From positions 62,001 through 126,000 of the forward strand of contig UQFH01000003.1 in assembly GCA_900540185.1 (NCBI GenBank): a stretch of 64,000 nucleotides of DNA, given 5' to 3'. The position numbers and the translations under genes were made by a program. The notes beneath the pieces are model-generated. The model had not been told where the DNA came from. It saw only the letters and a list, made by a program, of their open reading frames with translations, and made no database searches. Of this stretch, positions 50,221 to 59,098 are shown piece by piece. The DNA comes from an uncultured Eubacteriales bacterium (GTDB lineage: Bacteria > Bacillota > Clostridia > Tissierellales > Peptoniphilaceae). Numbering within the stretch: position 1 is the first letter of the stretch; every line of letters starts with the position of its first letter.

Positions 50221-51447
50221 ATGAATTTTTTTGTTATTGGAATAAATCATCACAAGACGCCTATTGAAATAAGAGAGCGCCTTTCTTTCAGAGATACGGA
50301 TATAATTGAATTTACCGAGAAGTTTGCTTTTGAAAAAAATAATGAAATTGTGATTTTGTCGACTTGCAACAGGTCCGAGATTTATATTTATTCGGACAAT
50401 ATTACAAGTGACGAACTTTGGAACTTTATCGAAAAATATTTCAAGACGAAAATTGATGAGGAATATAGATTCTACAAGACGGGAACCGAGGCGCTTCGCC
50501 ATCTGTTTTATGTTGCAATCGGTCTCGACTCGATGGTTGTGGGCGAAGACCAAATTCAAGGGCAGGTTATAAACGCCTATGAAACTGCAAAACAACTTGG
50601 CGGCGCAAAAAAATATTTAAACAAAGTTATGCGTGAAGTGATTTCATTTTCAAAATATGTAAAAACCACTTCGCATGCTTCCGATATGCCGTCTTCAACG
50701 GCGTATTTGGGAATCCGAATGATTGAAGAGAAGCTTGAGCTTTTAAACAAGAATGCTCTCATAATCGGCATCGGTCAAATGGGCATGCTCGCATACAAGT
50801 ACTTAGCGGAAAGAGGGGCAAATATTTCAATTGCAAACAGAACATATGAAAACTCGGTGAAGTTTAAGGGCGACAATGAGGATATAAATATCATTTTATA
50901 CAGCGATGTCAATAAACACATCAGGGAGTGCGAAGTTGTTGTTGTTGCAACGTCATCGCCGCACACGATTTTGGACGAAGGGGATTTTATTCACTCATCC
51001 AAAAAGACATATGTGCTTGATTTGTCGGTGCCGAGAGGAGTCGACAAAAACGCAGGAGAACTGCCGAACGTTGAACTCTATGACATCGACTCGATAAATA
51101 TGGTTGCGAAGGAAAACTTGAAAGAAAAAGAGAAGATTTTAAAGGTATATGCTACCGAAGTTGAAGAAAAAATCGAAGAGATTTTAACTTGGGAAGAAAA
51201 CACGAGAATGGACCCGGTTTTTAACAGTGCGCAAAACTATATCGAAAGACTTGCAAACGACACTGTTTCATATATAAAGGCAAAGACGAATCTCTCGAGC
51301 CACGAGCTTAGAAAAGTTGAGAAAATTGTTAGATATTCAATTAATAAAGCGTCGAGGGAGCCGCTCATTTACGCAAAAGAAATGGAGCCGTCAAAGATGA
51401 AAGACGACGTTATAAAGTTTTTTGAGGAGATATACAATGAAAATTAA
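50221..51447 (+). CDS. hemA: Glutamyl-tRNA reductase
   Basis: First enzyme of the C5 route to tetrapyrroles: it reduces Glu-tRNA(Glu) to glutamate-1-semialdehyde with NADPH. The 408-residue protein has GINHHKTPIEIRERLSF, catalytic Cys49 in LSTCNRSEIY, and GEDQIQGQVINAY, then an NADPH domain (IIGIGQMG). ATG 50221 is 6 bases after GGAG; the TTG at 50209 overlaps that site. It overlaps hemC by 11 bases. Confidence 0.95.
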   Translation: MNFFVIGINHHKTPIEIRERLSFRDTDIIEFTEKFAFEKNNEIVILSTCNRSEIYIYSDNITSDELWNFIEKYFKTKIDEEYRFYKTGTEALRHLFYVAIGLDSMVVGEDQIQGQVINAYETAKQLGGAKKYLNKVMREVISFSKYVKTTSHASDMPSSTAYLGIRMIEEKLELLNKNALIIGIGQMGMLAYKYLAERGANISIANRTYENSVKFKGDNEDINIILYSDVNKHIRECEVVVVATSSPHTILDEGDFIHSSKKTYVLDLSVPRGVDKNAGELPNVELYDIDSINMVAKENLKEKEKILKVYATEVEEKIEEILTWEENTRMDPVFNSAQNYIERLANDTVSYIKAKTNLSSHELRKVEKIVRYSINKASREPLIYAKEMEPSKMKDDVIKFFEEIYNEN

Positions 51448-52333
51448 AATAGGAACAAGAGGAAGCAAACTCGCTCTCACACAGACAAATATGGTTAAAG
51501 ATATGATTGAAGATGCGAATCCCGATGTTTCCTGCGAGGTCGTCGTCATAACGACAAAGGGCGACGTTGATTTAAAAAATCCGATTCACAAAGTGGGAAA
51601 GGGAGTTTTTGTAAAGGAAATTGAAGACTCGCTCCTATGCGGTGACATAGATTTGGCGGTTCACTCGATGAAGGATATGCCGAGCGACGAAACGGAGGGA
51701 CTTATGTTTTTCGATCCGCCGAAATCGGAGGATGCAAGAGACGTGCTTATTTCTTCAAAAAAAATCGAAAAAATTTCAGAAATTGAGCCTGGCATCGTCG
51801 GCACGGGCTCGCTTCGAAGAAAACTGCAACTCGAAACGATTTGCCCGAACATTTCTACGACGTCAATCAGGGGGAATATTGAAACGAGAATGTCTAAAGT
51901 CGGCGAAGAGGGAATTGTCGGAGTTGTGCTTGCGTATGCCGGAATTTTAAGAGGAGGATACGGCGACAAAGTTTCATATGTGTTTGATAAATCGGAAATT
52001 GTGCCCTCAGCTTGTCAGGGGATTTTGGCAATACAGGGTAGAAGAAATGATGAAAAAATTCTTGAGATAGTTTCGAAAATAAGAGATGAAGAAACGACGG
52101 TTCGAATGAATATCGAAAGGGCGTTTCAACGTGAGCTTAACGCCGGTTGCCACAGTCCGATGGGTTTTAACGCCGAGGTCGATTTAAAAACGGGCGAGGC
52201 GATTTTAAGGGCGTGTTTCGGAGATGAATCGAAAAATATTCTTTTAAAAAAGAGTATGTGTGTAAAAATTTCAGAAGCGGAAGATGCCGCAAAAAATATT
52301 GCGCGGGAGTTTAAAGATGCAAACGGAAACTAA
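51437..52333 (+). CDS. hemC: Porphobilinogen deaminase (hydroxymethylbilane synthase)
   Basis: A 298-residue enzyme joining four porphobilinogens into hydroxymethylbilane. It has IGTRGSKLALTQTNMV at the start, VHSMKDMPSDE and ACQGILAIQGRR, and the dipyrromethane cofactor is expected on Cys238 in NAGCHSPMGF. ATG 51437 follows GAGGAGA. The gene overlaps hemA (11 bases) and hemD (17 bases). Confidence 0.95.
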   Translation: MKIKIGTRGSKLALTQTNMVKDMIEDANPDVSCEVVVITTKGDVDLKNPIHKVGKGVFVKEIEDSLLCGDIDLAVHSMKDMPSDETEGLMFFDPPKSEDARDVLISSKKIEKISEIEPGIVGTGSLRRKLQLETICPNISTTSIRGNIETRMSKVGEEGIVGVVLAYAGILRGGYGDKVSYVFDKSEIVPSACQGILAIQGRRNDEKILEIVSKIRDEETTVRMNIERAFQRELNAGCHSPMGFNAEVDLKTGEAILRACFGDESKNILLKKSMCVKISEAEDAAKNIAREFKDANGN

Positions 52334-53078
52334 TACGCAAAGGAAATTTGTGGTCACGAGAAACCGCGAAAAATCTTCAAGACTTGCATCCGGTTTAAGA
52401 GATTTGGGAGTGGAAGTTTTTGAAATTCCGACAATTGAAATTGTTCCGATTAACGAGGATGAATTAAAAAAATGCTTGGAAGATTTTTCATTCACGCATT
52501 TGGTGTTTCATTCGCAAAACGCAATAAAGATTTTTATGGATGCGTTTTTAAAAGCACACGATTTGTCGAAATTAAAAAACGTGAAAATATATGTGGTCGG
52601 AAAAGCGACAAAAGAGGCAATTGAAAAATACGGTCTTAGCTGTGTCGCACCGAAGGAAAAGTTCACCGGCGACGAGCTTGTAAAAATTATAAAAGAGGAC
52701 GGCTTTAAGGAGCGAAAAATCTTTTTGCCGCACTCAAGGCTCACACGAAAAGAACTTTTGGAGGAGTATAGAACGCTCGGAGAATTTAAAAATATTTCGA
52801 TTTACGACAGCGTTATTCCAAAAGAAATTGAAGAATTGCCGGAGGAGTTTACAGATATAATTTTTACTGCAACTTCAACCTTTAAGAATTTTATAAAAAT
52901 GTATGGCAAAGACAGTTTGTCGGGGAAAAAGATATTTTCAATCGGTCCAATAACGACTGACTCGGTTAACGAGTATGGTTTAGAGGTTTATAAGGAGTCG
53001 AAATATTCGACTATAGATTCTATAATAGATTGTGTAGAGGAGGATTTTAGAAATGAGAATGAGAAGAATAAGAAATAA
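52317..53078 (+). CDS. hemD: Uroporphyrinogen-III synthase
   Basis: A 253-residue protein of the HemD fold, a family with low sequence conservation. It begins FVVTRNREKSSRLASGL and has VVGKATKEAIEKYGL and ITTDSVNEYGLEVYKES. It cyclises hydroxymethylbilane to uroporphyrinogen III. The position between hemC and hemB makes the call firm. ATG 52317 follows GGGAG; it overlaps hemB by 26 bases. It is not fused to a uroporphyrinogen methyltransferase as in some clostridia. Confidence 0.9.
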   Translation: MQTETNTQRKFVVTRNREKSSRLASGLRDLGVEVFEIPTIEIVPINEDELKKCLEDFSFTHLVFHSQNAIKIFMDAFLKAHDLSKLKNVKIYVVGKATKEAIEKYGLSCVAPKEKFTGDELVKIIKEDGFKERKIFLPHSRLTRKELLEEYRTLGEFKNISIYDSVIPKEIEELPEEFTDIIFTATSTFKNFIKMYGKDSLSGKKIFSIGPITTDSVNEYGLEVYKESKYSTIDSIIDCVEEDFRNENEKNKK

Positions 53079-54018
53079 TAAGATTTTAAGGGAAATGACA
53101 CAAGAGACAAGTTTAGATGTAAAAGATTTTATTTATCCGCTTTTTGTCGTTGAGGGCGAAAATATAAAGCGTGAAATTCCTTCTTTTGTGGATCAATATC
53201 ACTATTCTGTGGACATGCTCGACGCTGAAATCAAGGAACTCGAAAGCCTAGGCATAAGAGCGGTCATACTTTTCGGAATCCCTGATAAAAAAGACAGCGT
53301 TGGAAGCGGTGCATACGATGAAAACGGAATCGTTCAACGTGCTGTAAGAGAAATAAAAAAGAAACATCCGGACTTTATAGTTATCACCGACGTTTGCATG
53401 TGTGAATACACAGACCACGGTCACTGCGGCATTCTTGACGATTGCGGATGCGTTATAAACGATGAAACTATAAAATATATCGCGCGCACGGCTCTTTCTC
53501 ACGCAAAGGCGGGTGCCGACATTGTTGCCCCGTCAGATATGATGGACTTCAGAGTGAGAGCGATAAGAGAAGCGCTCGATGAAAACGGATTTAAAAATGT
53601 GCCGATTATGAGTTATGCCGCAAAATATGCGTCTGCATACTACGGACCTTTTAGAGACGCTGCAGGCTCGGCACCGAGTTTCGGCGACAGAAAAGGTTAT
53701 CAAATGGATTTCCACAACTCCGACGAAGCGATGAAAGAAGTGGAATTGGACCTCGAAGAAGGCGCCGATTTTATTATTGTAAAACCTGCACTCGCATATC
53801 TTGACATAATCCGCCGCGTGAAGGAAACATTCAACACAAATCTCGTCGTTTACAATGTGAGCGGTGAATATGCGATGATTAAAGAAGCTATAAAGAAGGG
53901 GCTTTTAAACGAAAGCATTATTTATGAAAATATGATTGCGATGAAGAGAGCCGGCGCAAAGCTCATAATCACATATCATGCAAAGGAAATGGCTAGACTA
54001 TTAAAGGAGAGAGCATAA
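53053..54018 (+). CDS. hemB: Delta-aminolevulinic acid dehydratase (porphobilinogen synthase)
   Basis: A 321-residue enzyme condensing two 5-aminolevulinates to porphobilinogen. It has the zinc-type active site (DVCMCEYTDHGHCG: Cys115, Cys117, Cys125) and the two Schiff-base lysines (Lys191 in MSYAAKYASAYYGPF and Lys244 in IIVKPALAYLD). AGAGGAGG precedes the ATG. It overlaps hemD and hemL. Confidence 0.96.
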   Translation: MRMRRIRNNKILREMTQETSLDVKDFIYPLFVVEGENIKREIPSFVDQYHYSVDMLDAEIKELESLGIRAVILFGIPDKKDSVGSGAYDENGIVQRAVREIKKKHPDFIVITDVCMCEYTDHGHCGILDDCGCVINDETIKYIARTALSHAKAGADIVAPSDMMDFRVRAIREALDENGFKNVPIMSYAAKYASAYYGPFRDAAGSAPSFGDRKGYQMDFHNSDEAMKEVELDLEEGADFIIVKPALAYLDIIRRVKETFNTNLVVYNVSGEYAMIKEAIKKGLLNESIIYENMIAMKRAGAKLIITYHAKEMARLLKERA

Positions 54019-55286
54019 TGAATTTATATGAAAGAGCTTTAAAAGTTATTCCGGGCGGAGTAAATTCACCGGTCAGAGCATTCGGCTCGGTCGATATGGA
54101 CCCGATATTTTTTGAAAAAGCTGACGGCGCTTATATATACGATGTCGACGGCAACAAATACGTCGACTTCATCGATTCGTGGGGACCGATGATTTTGGGA
54201 CATCGCCCGAAAGAAATTGTGGAAAATGCAAAGCACTATCTCGACGAAGCAATCACATTCGGTTTGCCGACGGAAGTTGAAGTTGAGATGGCTGAACTTT
54301 TCACAAAGTATACGGGAACCGAAATGGTTCGTATGGTAAACTCCGGAACCGAAGCGACAATGAGCGCAATCAGGCTCGCAAGGGGTTACACGGGACGCGA
54401 CAAATTTATAAAATTTGAAGGCTGCTACCACGGACACAGCGACGGGCTCTTAGTAAAATCGGGCTCGGGCACTCTCACATACAACGCACCGTCTTCACTC
54501 GGCGTGCCGAAGGGAATTACTGACTATACAATTGTGTGTGAGTACAACAACATCGACGACGTGAAGGAAAAAATTGCAAAATATGGCGACGACATCGCAT
54601 GCGTTATAATTGAACCTATTGCGGGAAATATGGGTGTTGTTGTGCCGGATATGGAATTTATAAAAGAACTCAGAAAAATCACGGAAGAAAACGGAATCAT
54701 TTTAATTTTCGACGAAGTTATAACCGGCTTTAGAACACAATTCGGCTCCATTTCAAAGGACTTCGGTGTAAAACCGGATCTCTTCTGTTTCGGAAAGATT
54801 ATCGGAGGCGGTCTTCCAGTCGGAGCATTTGCAGGACCGAGAAAGATTATGGAAAAGCTCTCCCCGGTCGGAGGAGTTTATCAAGCGGGAACACTTTCGG
54901 GAAATCCACTCGCAATGAAAATGGGTAGAGATACATTAAAGACTCTTGAAGCACACAAGGACATCTACGACAGACTCGAAGAAATGGCGACAAGACTTGA
55001 AGCAGGTTTCAACAAAAACCTTAAAGAAACCGGAATCCCGGGAAAAGTCACGAGATATAAATCGATGATGAGTCTTTTCTTCGGCGAATTCGATGAAATA
55101 AAATCATACAACGATGTAAAAAAAGCGGACACAAAAATGTTTGCAAAGTATTTCAGAGAAATGATTAAAGAGGGCTATATGTTTGCACCGGCACAGTTTG
55201 AAGCAATTTTCTTCCAAGCTGCGCACACCGACGAAATCATCGATGCCACAATCGAAGCAAACTTGAGAGCGCTTAAGAGACTCTAA
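54018..55286 (+). CDS. hemL: Glutamate-1-semialdehyde 2,1-aminomutase
   Basis: A 422-residue PLP enzyme converting glutamate-1-semialdehyde into 5-aminolevulinate, acting right after HemA. It has GGVNSPVRAFGSV, VNSGTEATMSAIRLARG, FDEVITGFRTQFG and the PLP lysine in FGKIIGGGLPVGAF (Lys260). TAATG overlaps link it to hemB and to the acetyltransferase gene that follows. Thus all five enzymes from Glu-tRNA to uroporphyrinogen III are contiguous. Confidence 0.96.
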   Translation: MNLYERALKVIPGGVNSPVRAFGSVDMDPIFFEKADGAYIYDVDGNKYVDFIDSWGPMILGHRPKEIVENAKHYLDEAITFGLPTEVEVEMAELFTKYTGTEMVRMVNSGTEATMSAIRLARGYTGRDKFIKFEGCYHGHSDGLLVKSGSGTLTYNAPSSLGVPKGITDYTIVCEYNNIDDVKEKIAKYGDDIACVIIEPIAGNMGVVVPDMEFIKELRKITEENGIILIFDEVITGFRTQFGSISKDFGVKPDLFCFGKIIGGGLPVGAFAGPRKIMEKLSPVGGVYQAGTLSGNPLAMKMGRDTLKTLEAHKDIYDRLEEMATRLEAGFNKNLKETGIPGKVTRYKSMMSLFFGEFDEIKSYNDVKKADTKMFAKYFREMIKEGYMFAPAQFEAIFFQAAHTDEIIDATIEANLRALKRL

Positions 55287-55759
55287 TGAAACTAAGAACA
55301 ATCACACGCGAAGATATTCCCGTCGTCATGAAAATGATAAACGAAGCGAAGGTCAATATGAAAAATATGGGAATTGACCAATGGCAAGACGGAAGTCCTT
55401 CTAAAGAAACTTTGGAAAAATATGTAATTGCGAAAAACGGTTTTATAAACGAAGATTTGACCGCATTCGGTGCACTTGTCGAGCGCGATTCGGACTATAA
55501 AAAATATTTGAGCGGTAACTATGTCGTACTTCACACATTTGTGGTGGACCAAAGTCTTCGAGGTAAAGGCGTTTCGGACGAATTTTTTGATGCGATTTTA
55601 AAAATTGCAATTGAAATGAAATACGAAATCTTCGGCGTGGACACGCATAGAGACAACAAAGCGATGATGGCGTTTATTGCTCGACACGACTTTACAAAAC
55701 TCGGAGATGTTTTTATAGACGGCGTGAAACCGAGAATTGCATTTTATAAAAAACTTTAA
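55286..55759 (+). CDS. GNAT family N-acetyltransferase
   Basis: A 157-residue acetyl-CoA-dependent acetyltransferase. The acetyl-CoA-binding stretch is VVDQSLRGKGVSDEFFD (about residues 86-102), followed by VDTHRDNKAMMAFIARHDF, typical of GNAT folds. Its start overlaps the hemL stop, so it is the last gene of the hem cluster before a terminator. The acetylated substrate is unknown. Confidence 0.85.
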   Translation: MKLRTITREDIPVVMKMINEAKVNMKNMGIDQWQDGSPSKETLEKYVIAKNGFINEDLTAFGALVERDSDYKKYLSGNYVVLHTFVVDQSLRGKGVSDEFFDAILKIAIEMKYEIFGVDTHRDNKAMMAFIARHDFTKLGDVFIDGVKPRIAFYKKL

Positions 55760-55765
55760 TTTATG

Positions 55766-55789
55766 CTGCGGCAATTGTCGCAGTTTTTT
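55766..55789 (+). terminator. Terminator of the hem cluster
   Basis: CTGCGGC and GTCGCAG pair (one G-U) around AATT and are followed by six T residues. Confidence 0.88.
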
Positions 55790-55813
55790 ATTGTGGAAAA
55801 TTGGAGGCTGTTG

Positions 55814-55822
55814 TGCTATAAT
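55814..55822 (+). promoter_or_regulatory. Extended -10 promoter of the AI-2E family gene
   Basis: TGCTATAAT lies 31 bases upstream of the start codon at 55853; a possible -35 (TTGTGG) is 20 bases away, further than usual. Confidence 0.6.
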
Positions 55823-55852
55823 ATTAGTATAGTTACACGAGGAGGCGAGTTT

Positions 55853-56989
55853 ATGAAATTGGATTGGAAAACCTGCATTAGAGTAGGTATAAGCACAGTT
55901 TTAGTTTATTTATGTATTCACTATTGGGACAGTTTTGCAAAATTTGTAAAGTTGGCATTTGTTGCGGCGGCACCTCTAATAATAGGAAGTGCAATCGCTT
56001 ATGTTTTAAATATTCTTATGCGTTTTTACGAATCTCATTATTTCCCAAAATCAGACAAAAAAGCAGTTCGGAAAAGCAGACGAGGCGTTTGTTTATTTCT
56101 CTCTTTTCTGACACTAGTGCTTATAATTTTCATACTTGTTAGTTTAGTTGTCCCGCAACTCGTTGCAAGTGTAACGGTTATGGTAAACGGTGCGCCTGAT
56201 GCAATAAAAGCGATTATAAATAAAACCGAAAATTCAAAATGGATAAAGCCGGAATGGATTGATTCGGTAAAAAACATAGATTGGAACTCAAAAATTTCTG
56301 AGTGGACATCGAAGATTACTTCGGGTGTCGGCAATGCAATGGGCGTTGCTGTAAACGTCGTGGGAACTGTTTTTTCAAGTATTGTTACAGTTGTTCTTTC
56401 AATAATATTTGCGATTTATCTATTGGTTGACAAGGAAAAAATCGGAAGACAGTTTGACAAAGTTATGAGAAGATATATGAGCACAAAATTTTACGAAAGA
56501 ACAAAGTATGTGCTTTCCGTTCTTGATGAATCTTTCTCGAGTTTCATCTCGGGACAATGTATAGATGCGATACTTGTCGGGATTTTGTGCACAATCGGGA
56601 TGCTCATTTTGCGACTTCCATATGCGACAATGATCGGTGCAATAGTTGCATTTACTGCGCTTATACCGGTTGCGGGCTCGTATATAGGTGCGATTATGGG
56701 TGCATTTATGATTCTCACAGTTTCGCCGATAAAATCTCTTATATTTTTAATATTTATTATTGTGCTTCAACAAGCTGACGGTAATATTGTTTATCCGAGA
56801 ATCGTCGGCTCTTCAATCGGACTTCCGGGTATTTGGGTACTCGCAGCCGTAACTGTCGGCGGAGGTCTTATGGGTGTGCTTGGAATGCTTATTGCAGTTC
56901 CTATAGCTGCAACTTTATACAAGATTTTAAGAGCGGATGTGAACGGGAAACTTCATGAAAATATAAAGAGTGCGCAAAAGAAAAACTAA
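55853..56989 (+). CDS. AI-2E family transporter
   Basis: A 378-residue membrane protein of the AI-2E (PerM/YdbO/TqsA-like) family: N-terminal helices (ISTVLVYLCIHYW), a large soluble loop (about residues 130-190), and the C-terminal block with SFISGQCIDAILVGILC and NIVYPRIVGSSIGL. Family members act in export of small molecules or as ion antiporters; the name does not prove AI-2 transport. ATG 55853 follows GAGGAGG; the in-frame start at 55763 lies in the preceding terminator. Confidence 0.85.
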   Translation: MKLDWKTCIRVGISTVLVYLCIHYWDSFAKFVKLAFVAAAPLIIGSAIAYVLNILMRFYESHYFPKSDKKAVRKSRRGVCLFLSFLTLVLIIFILVSLVVPQLVASVTVMVNGAPDAIKAIINKTENSKWIKPEWIDSVKNIDWNSKISEWTSKITSGVGNAMGVAVNVVGTVFSSIVTVVLSIIFAIYLLVDKEKIGRQFDKVMRRYMSTKFYERTKYVLSVLDESFSSFISGQCIDAILVGILCTIGMLILRLPYATMIGAIVAFTALIPVAGSYIGAIMGAFMILTVSPIKSLIFLIFIIVLQQADGNIVYPRIVGSSIGLPGIWVLAAVTVGGGLMGVLGMLIAVPIAATLYKILRADVNGKLHENIKSAQKKN

Positions 56990-56998
56990 GGAGTTAAT

Positions 56999-57256
56999 AT
57001 GAAAGCAAAATTTTGGGGAAGACTGAGAATATTTTTGTTCATAGGATATATTATTGGAGCTGCAATTGTTGCAGATCAAGTGAAAAATTCAACGACGTTG
57101 ACCCTTTTACTCATTTTGCTCGGACTATCGTTTTTTATACCGGATTTAATTTTCTTGAGATGTCCGAGTTGTAAAAGATATTTGGGACAACACATTCCGG
57201 TTTATAGAGAACATTTTTACTGCCCGTTTTGCGGCGAAGAAATTGAAGATGAATGA
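56999..57256 (+). CDS. Small membrane protein with C-terminal zinc ribbon
   Basis: An 85-residue protein with two hydrophobic helices (residues ~9-25 and ~33-52) and a C-terminal four-cysteine zinc ribbon: CPSCKRYLG and CPFCGEE. It starts 9 bases after the AI-2E family gene with an AAGGAG site, so it is probably in the same operon. Function unknown. Confidence 0.75.
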   Translation: MKAKFWGRLRIFLFIGYIIGAAIVADQVKNSTTLTLLLILLGLSFFIPDLIFLRCPSCKRYLGQHIPVYREHFYCPFCGEEIEDE

Positions 57257-57261
57257 CAAAC

Positions 57262-57298
57262 AAAAAGAACGAAATGCGTAAAACATTCGTTCTTTTTT
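57262..57298. terminator. Bidirectional terminator
   Basis: AAAAAGAACGAA and TTCGTTCTTTTT form a 12-bp perfect stem with T-rich flanks on both strands between convergent genes. Confidence 0.9.
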
Positions 57299-57299
57299 A

Positions 57300-58895
57300 T
57301 TATGCCAGATTTATAATTTTATCGAATTCTTTAAGTTCGTCGTCGGAGCGAGGGTGCGTGATGTAAATGACCGTCAAATCAGTTTCCAAGAGAAAATCTT
57401 CAATAGAGTCTTTTGTCTCTTTGTCGAGACTCGAGGTCCCTTCGTCGAGCACAAGTACATTTTTGTCTCTTAGAAGTTCACGCAAAATCACGAGTCTTTG
57501 TCTTTGCCCACCGGAAATATTTTGTCCGTTGTTTGAAAGCACGGTTTCAATTCCGTCGCTTTGCGAATTGATAAATGTGCGAAGGTCGAGCTTGTCAATT
57601 AAGTGCTCCATTTTATCCATCGGCGGATTTTTCAAACCGAGAGTGACGTTTTCAACTATCGAGGTGTTAAAAAGATACGGGTCCTGACTTATGACACCGA
57701 TGTTATCGTATATGCTCCTGTAGTCGACGTCTTCGATATTGACGCCGTTTAAAAGAATCGCTCCGGATTTCGGCTTGAGTTCCTTTAAAATACTTTTTAT
57801 TATCGTGGTCTTTCCGGAACCCGACTTTCCCGTGATTGCAACTTTTTCACCCTTTCCGATTGAGAAAGAGAGATCCTTTATAACATCGTGGTCTCCATAG
57901 GAAATCGAAATATTTTCAAAGTCTATATTCTTTATATCTTCGAGCTTTTCTCCGGATTTATCTGCGAATATAGGGAACAACTTTTCAAAAATCGGATTTA
58001 CGGAATTTATTGTGCCAAACCCGTTTAATATGGAAGACACACCGCCGTAAATGGTCTGTGAGAAATTGAAGAGCCCGACAATTGCGCCGACTGAAATATA
58101 TCCGAGATATACGAGAACAAGACTTGCCAAAACATAAATAAATTGGCTGAAAATACTTGCAAATGAAATAAAACTTTCATAGAGAGACATATGAACATAG
58201 TATTCGTAGATGTCCGCTTCGAATTTTTCGGAAATATCGCCGATTTTTTCTTTGAAATCTTTTTCGAGATTGTTTCTTTTAAATATGCCGAATCCATTTA
58301 GGATGTCCGTCAAAAACGAGAGAAAAGTTTCACGTGAATTACTGTAGAAAGCACTTGTTTTCTCGATTTTAGGAGAAAGAAGTTTCGGAGTTATCATAGA
58401 AAGCGCCATTGTGAGCGGGAAAATAAGAATATAGCTCCAATGGACAAGCGCAGCTCCGACAAGCGAGAATATAATTGAGACGGCGGCACGAACTATTTGA
58501 ATATATGCGCCGACCCCGTTGTTTCTTATGTAGCTTGTGTCGGTTGAAAGCTGACTGACATATGAGCCGCTCGAGCTGAAATCGGATACACCGGTTGCAT
58601 TTATTATTGCAAATGCGGAGTCGTTTCTAATATCGTTTATAACATTTTGCGAGAGTTTGTAGCCCGAAAGGGAAGTGAATCTCTTTACAATTACAAGTGC
58701 GAGCATAGAAACAAGCGAGTAGACAAGCGTTGTGAGAAACGCACGTTTGTCCTGTGCAATGGCATCGTTTGTAAGATTGATGTTGAAAAAAGTGTTTACA
58801 AGCCAAATAAGGTTTTCAACAATTACGAGTGCGAGAAATGTAAAATTCCTTCCGGGATACTTTTTTAAGTACGATTTAAGTGTTTTGTTTATCAT
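57300..58895 (-). CDS. ABC half-exporter (membrane domain fused to ATPase)
   Basis: A 531-residue half-exporter: six membrane segments in residues 15-300 and an ATPase with Walker A GKSGSGKTT (about residue 348), signature ISGGQRQRLVILRE, Walker B VLVLDEGTSSLD (Gly instead of the usual Pro or Ala after Glu), and switch VIYITHPRSDDE. It stands alone with its own promoter and GGAGGAG site, like the half-exporters at 10186 and 22314. Probably a homodimeric exporter; substrate unknown. Confidence 0.87.
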   Translation of the reverse strand: MINKTLKSYLKKYPGRNFTFLALVIVENLIWLVNTFFNINLTNDAIAQDKRAFLTTLVYSLVSMLALVIVKRFTSLSGYKLSQNVINDIRNDSAFAIINATGVSDFSSSGSYVSQLSTDTSYIRNNGVGAYIQIVRAAVSIIFSLVGAALVHWSYILIFPLTMALSMITPKLLSPKIEKTSAFYSNSRETFLSFLTDILNGFGIFKRNNLEKDFKEKIGDISEKFEADIYEYYVHMSLYESFISFASIFSQFIYVLASLVLVYLGYISVGAIVGLFNFSQTIYGGVSSILNGFGTINSVNPIFEKLFPIFADKSGEKLEDIKNIDFENISISYGDHDVIKDLSFSIGKGEKVAITGKSGSGKTTIIKSILKELKPKSGAILLNGVNIEDVDYRSIYDNIGVISQDPYLFNTSIVENVTLGLKNPPMDKMEHLIDKLDLRTFINSQSDGIETVLSNNGQNISGGQRQRLVILRELLRDKNVLVLDEGTSSLDKETKDSIEDFLLETDLTVIYITHPRSDDELKEFDKIINLA

Positions 58896-58942
58896 GTTCT
58901 CCTCCTTAATATGAATTTAATTGTATAAATCGCTATAATACT

Positions 58943-58951
58943 ATTATACCA
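58943..58951 (-). promoter_or_regulatory. Extended -10 promoter of the ABC half-exporter
   Basis: On the minus strand TGGTATAAT lies about 48 bases upstream of the ATG at 58895. Confidence 0.6.
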
Positions 58952-58972
58952 TATTTACAAATATATTCTACC

Positions 58973-58992
58973 ATATATATATATATATATAT
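58973..58992. repeat. (AT)10 dinucleotide repeat
   Basis: Ten uninterrupted AT units lie about 25 bases upstream of the extended -10 of the ABC half-exporter, where a length change could alter promoter spacing or DNA bending. Confidence 0.9.
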
Positions 58993-59076
58993 CAACGAAA
59001 TAAAAATTTATTTTTAACAATTTTAGTCGTATAAAAATATCAAAACTAATCTAAATTAAAATTTCACAAAAAAATA

Positions 59077-59093
59077 CCCCGGACACGCCGGGG
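59077..59093 (-). terminator. Terminator of the heterodimeric ABC exporter operon
   Basis: CCCCGG and CCGGGG form a GC-rich 6-bp stem with a 5-base loop; on the minus strand TATTTTTTT follows. Confidence 0.9.
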
Positions 59094-59098
59094 CAATT

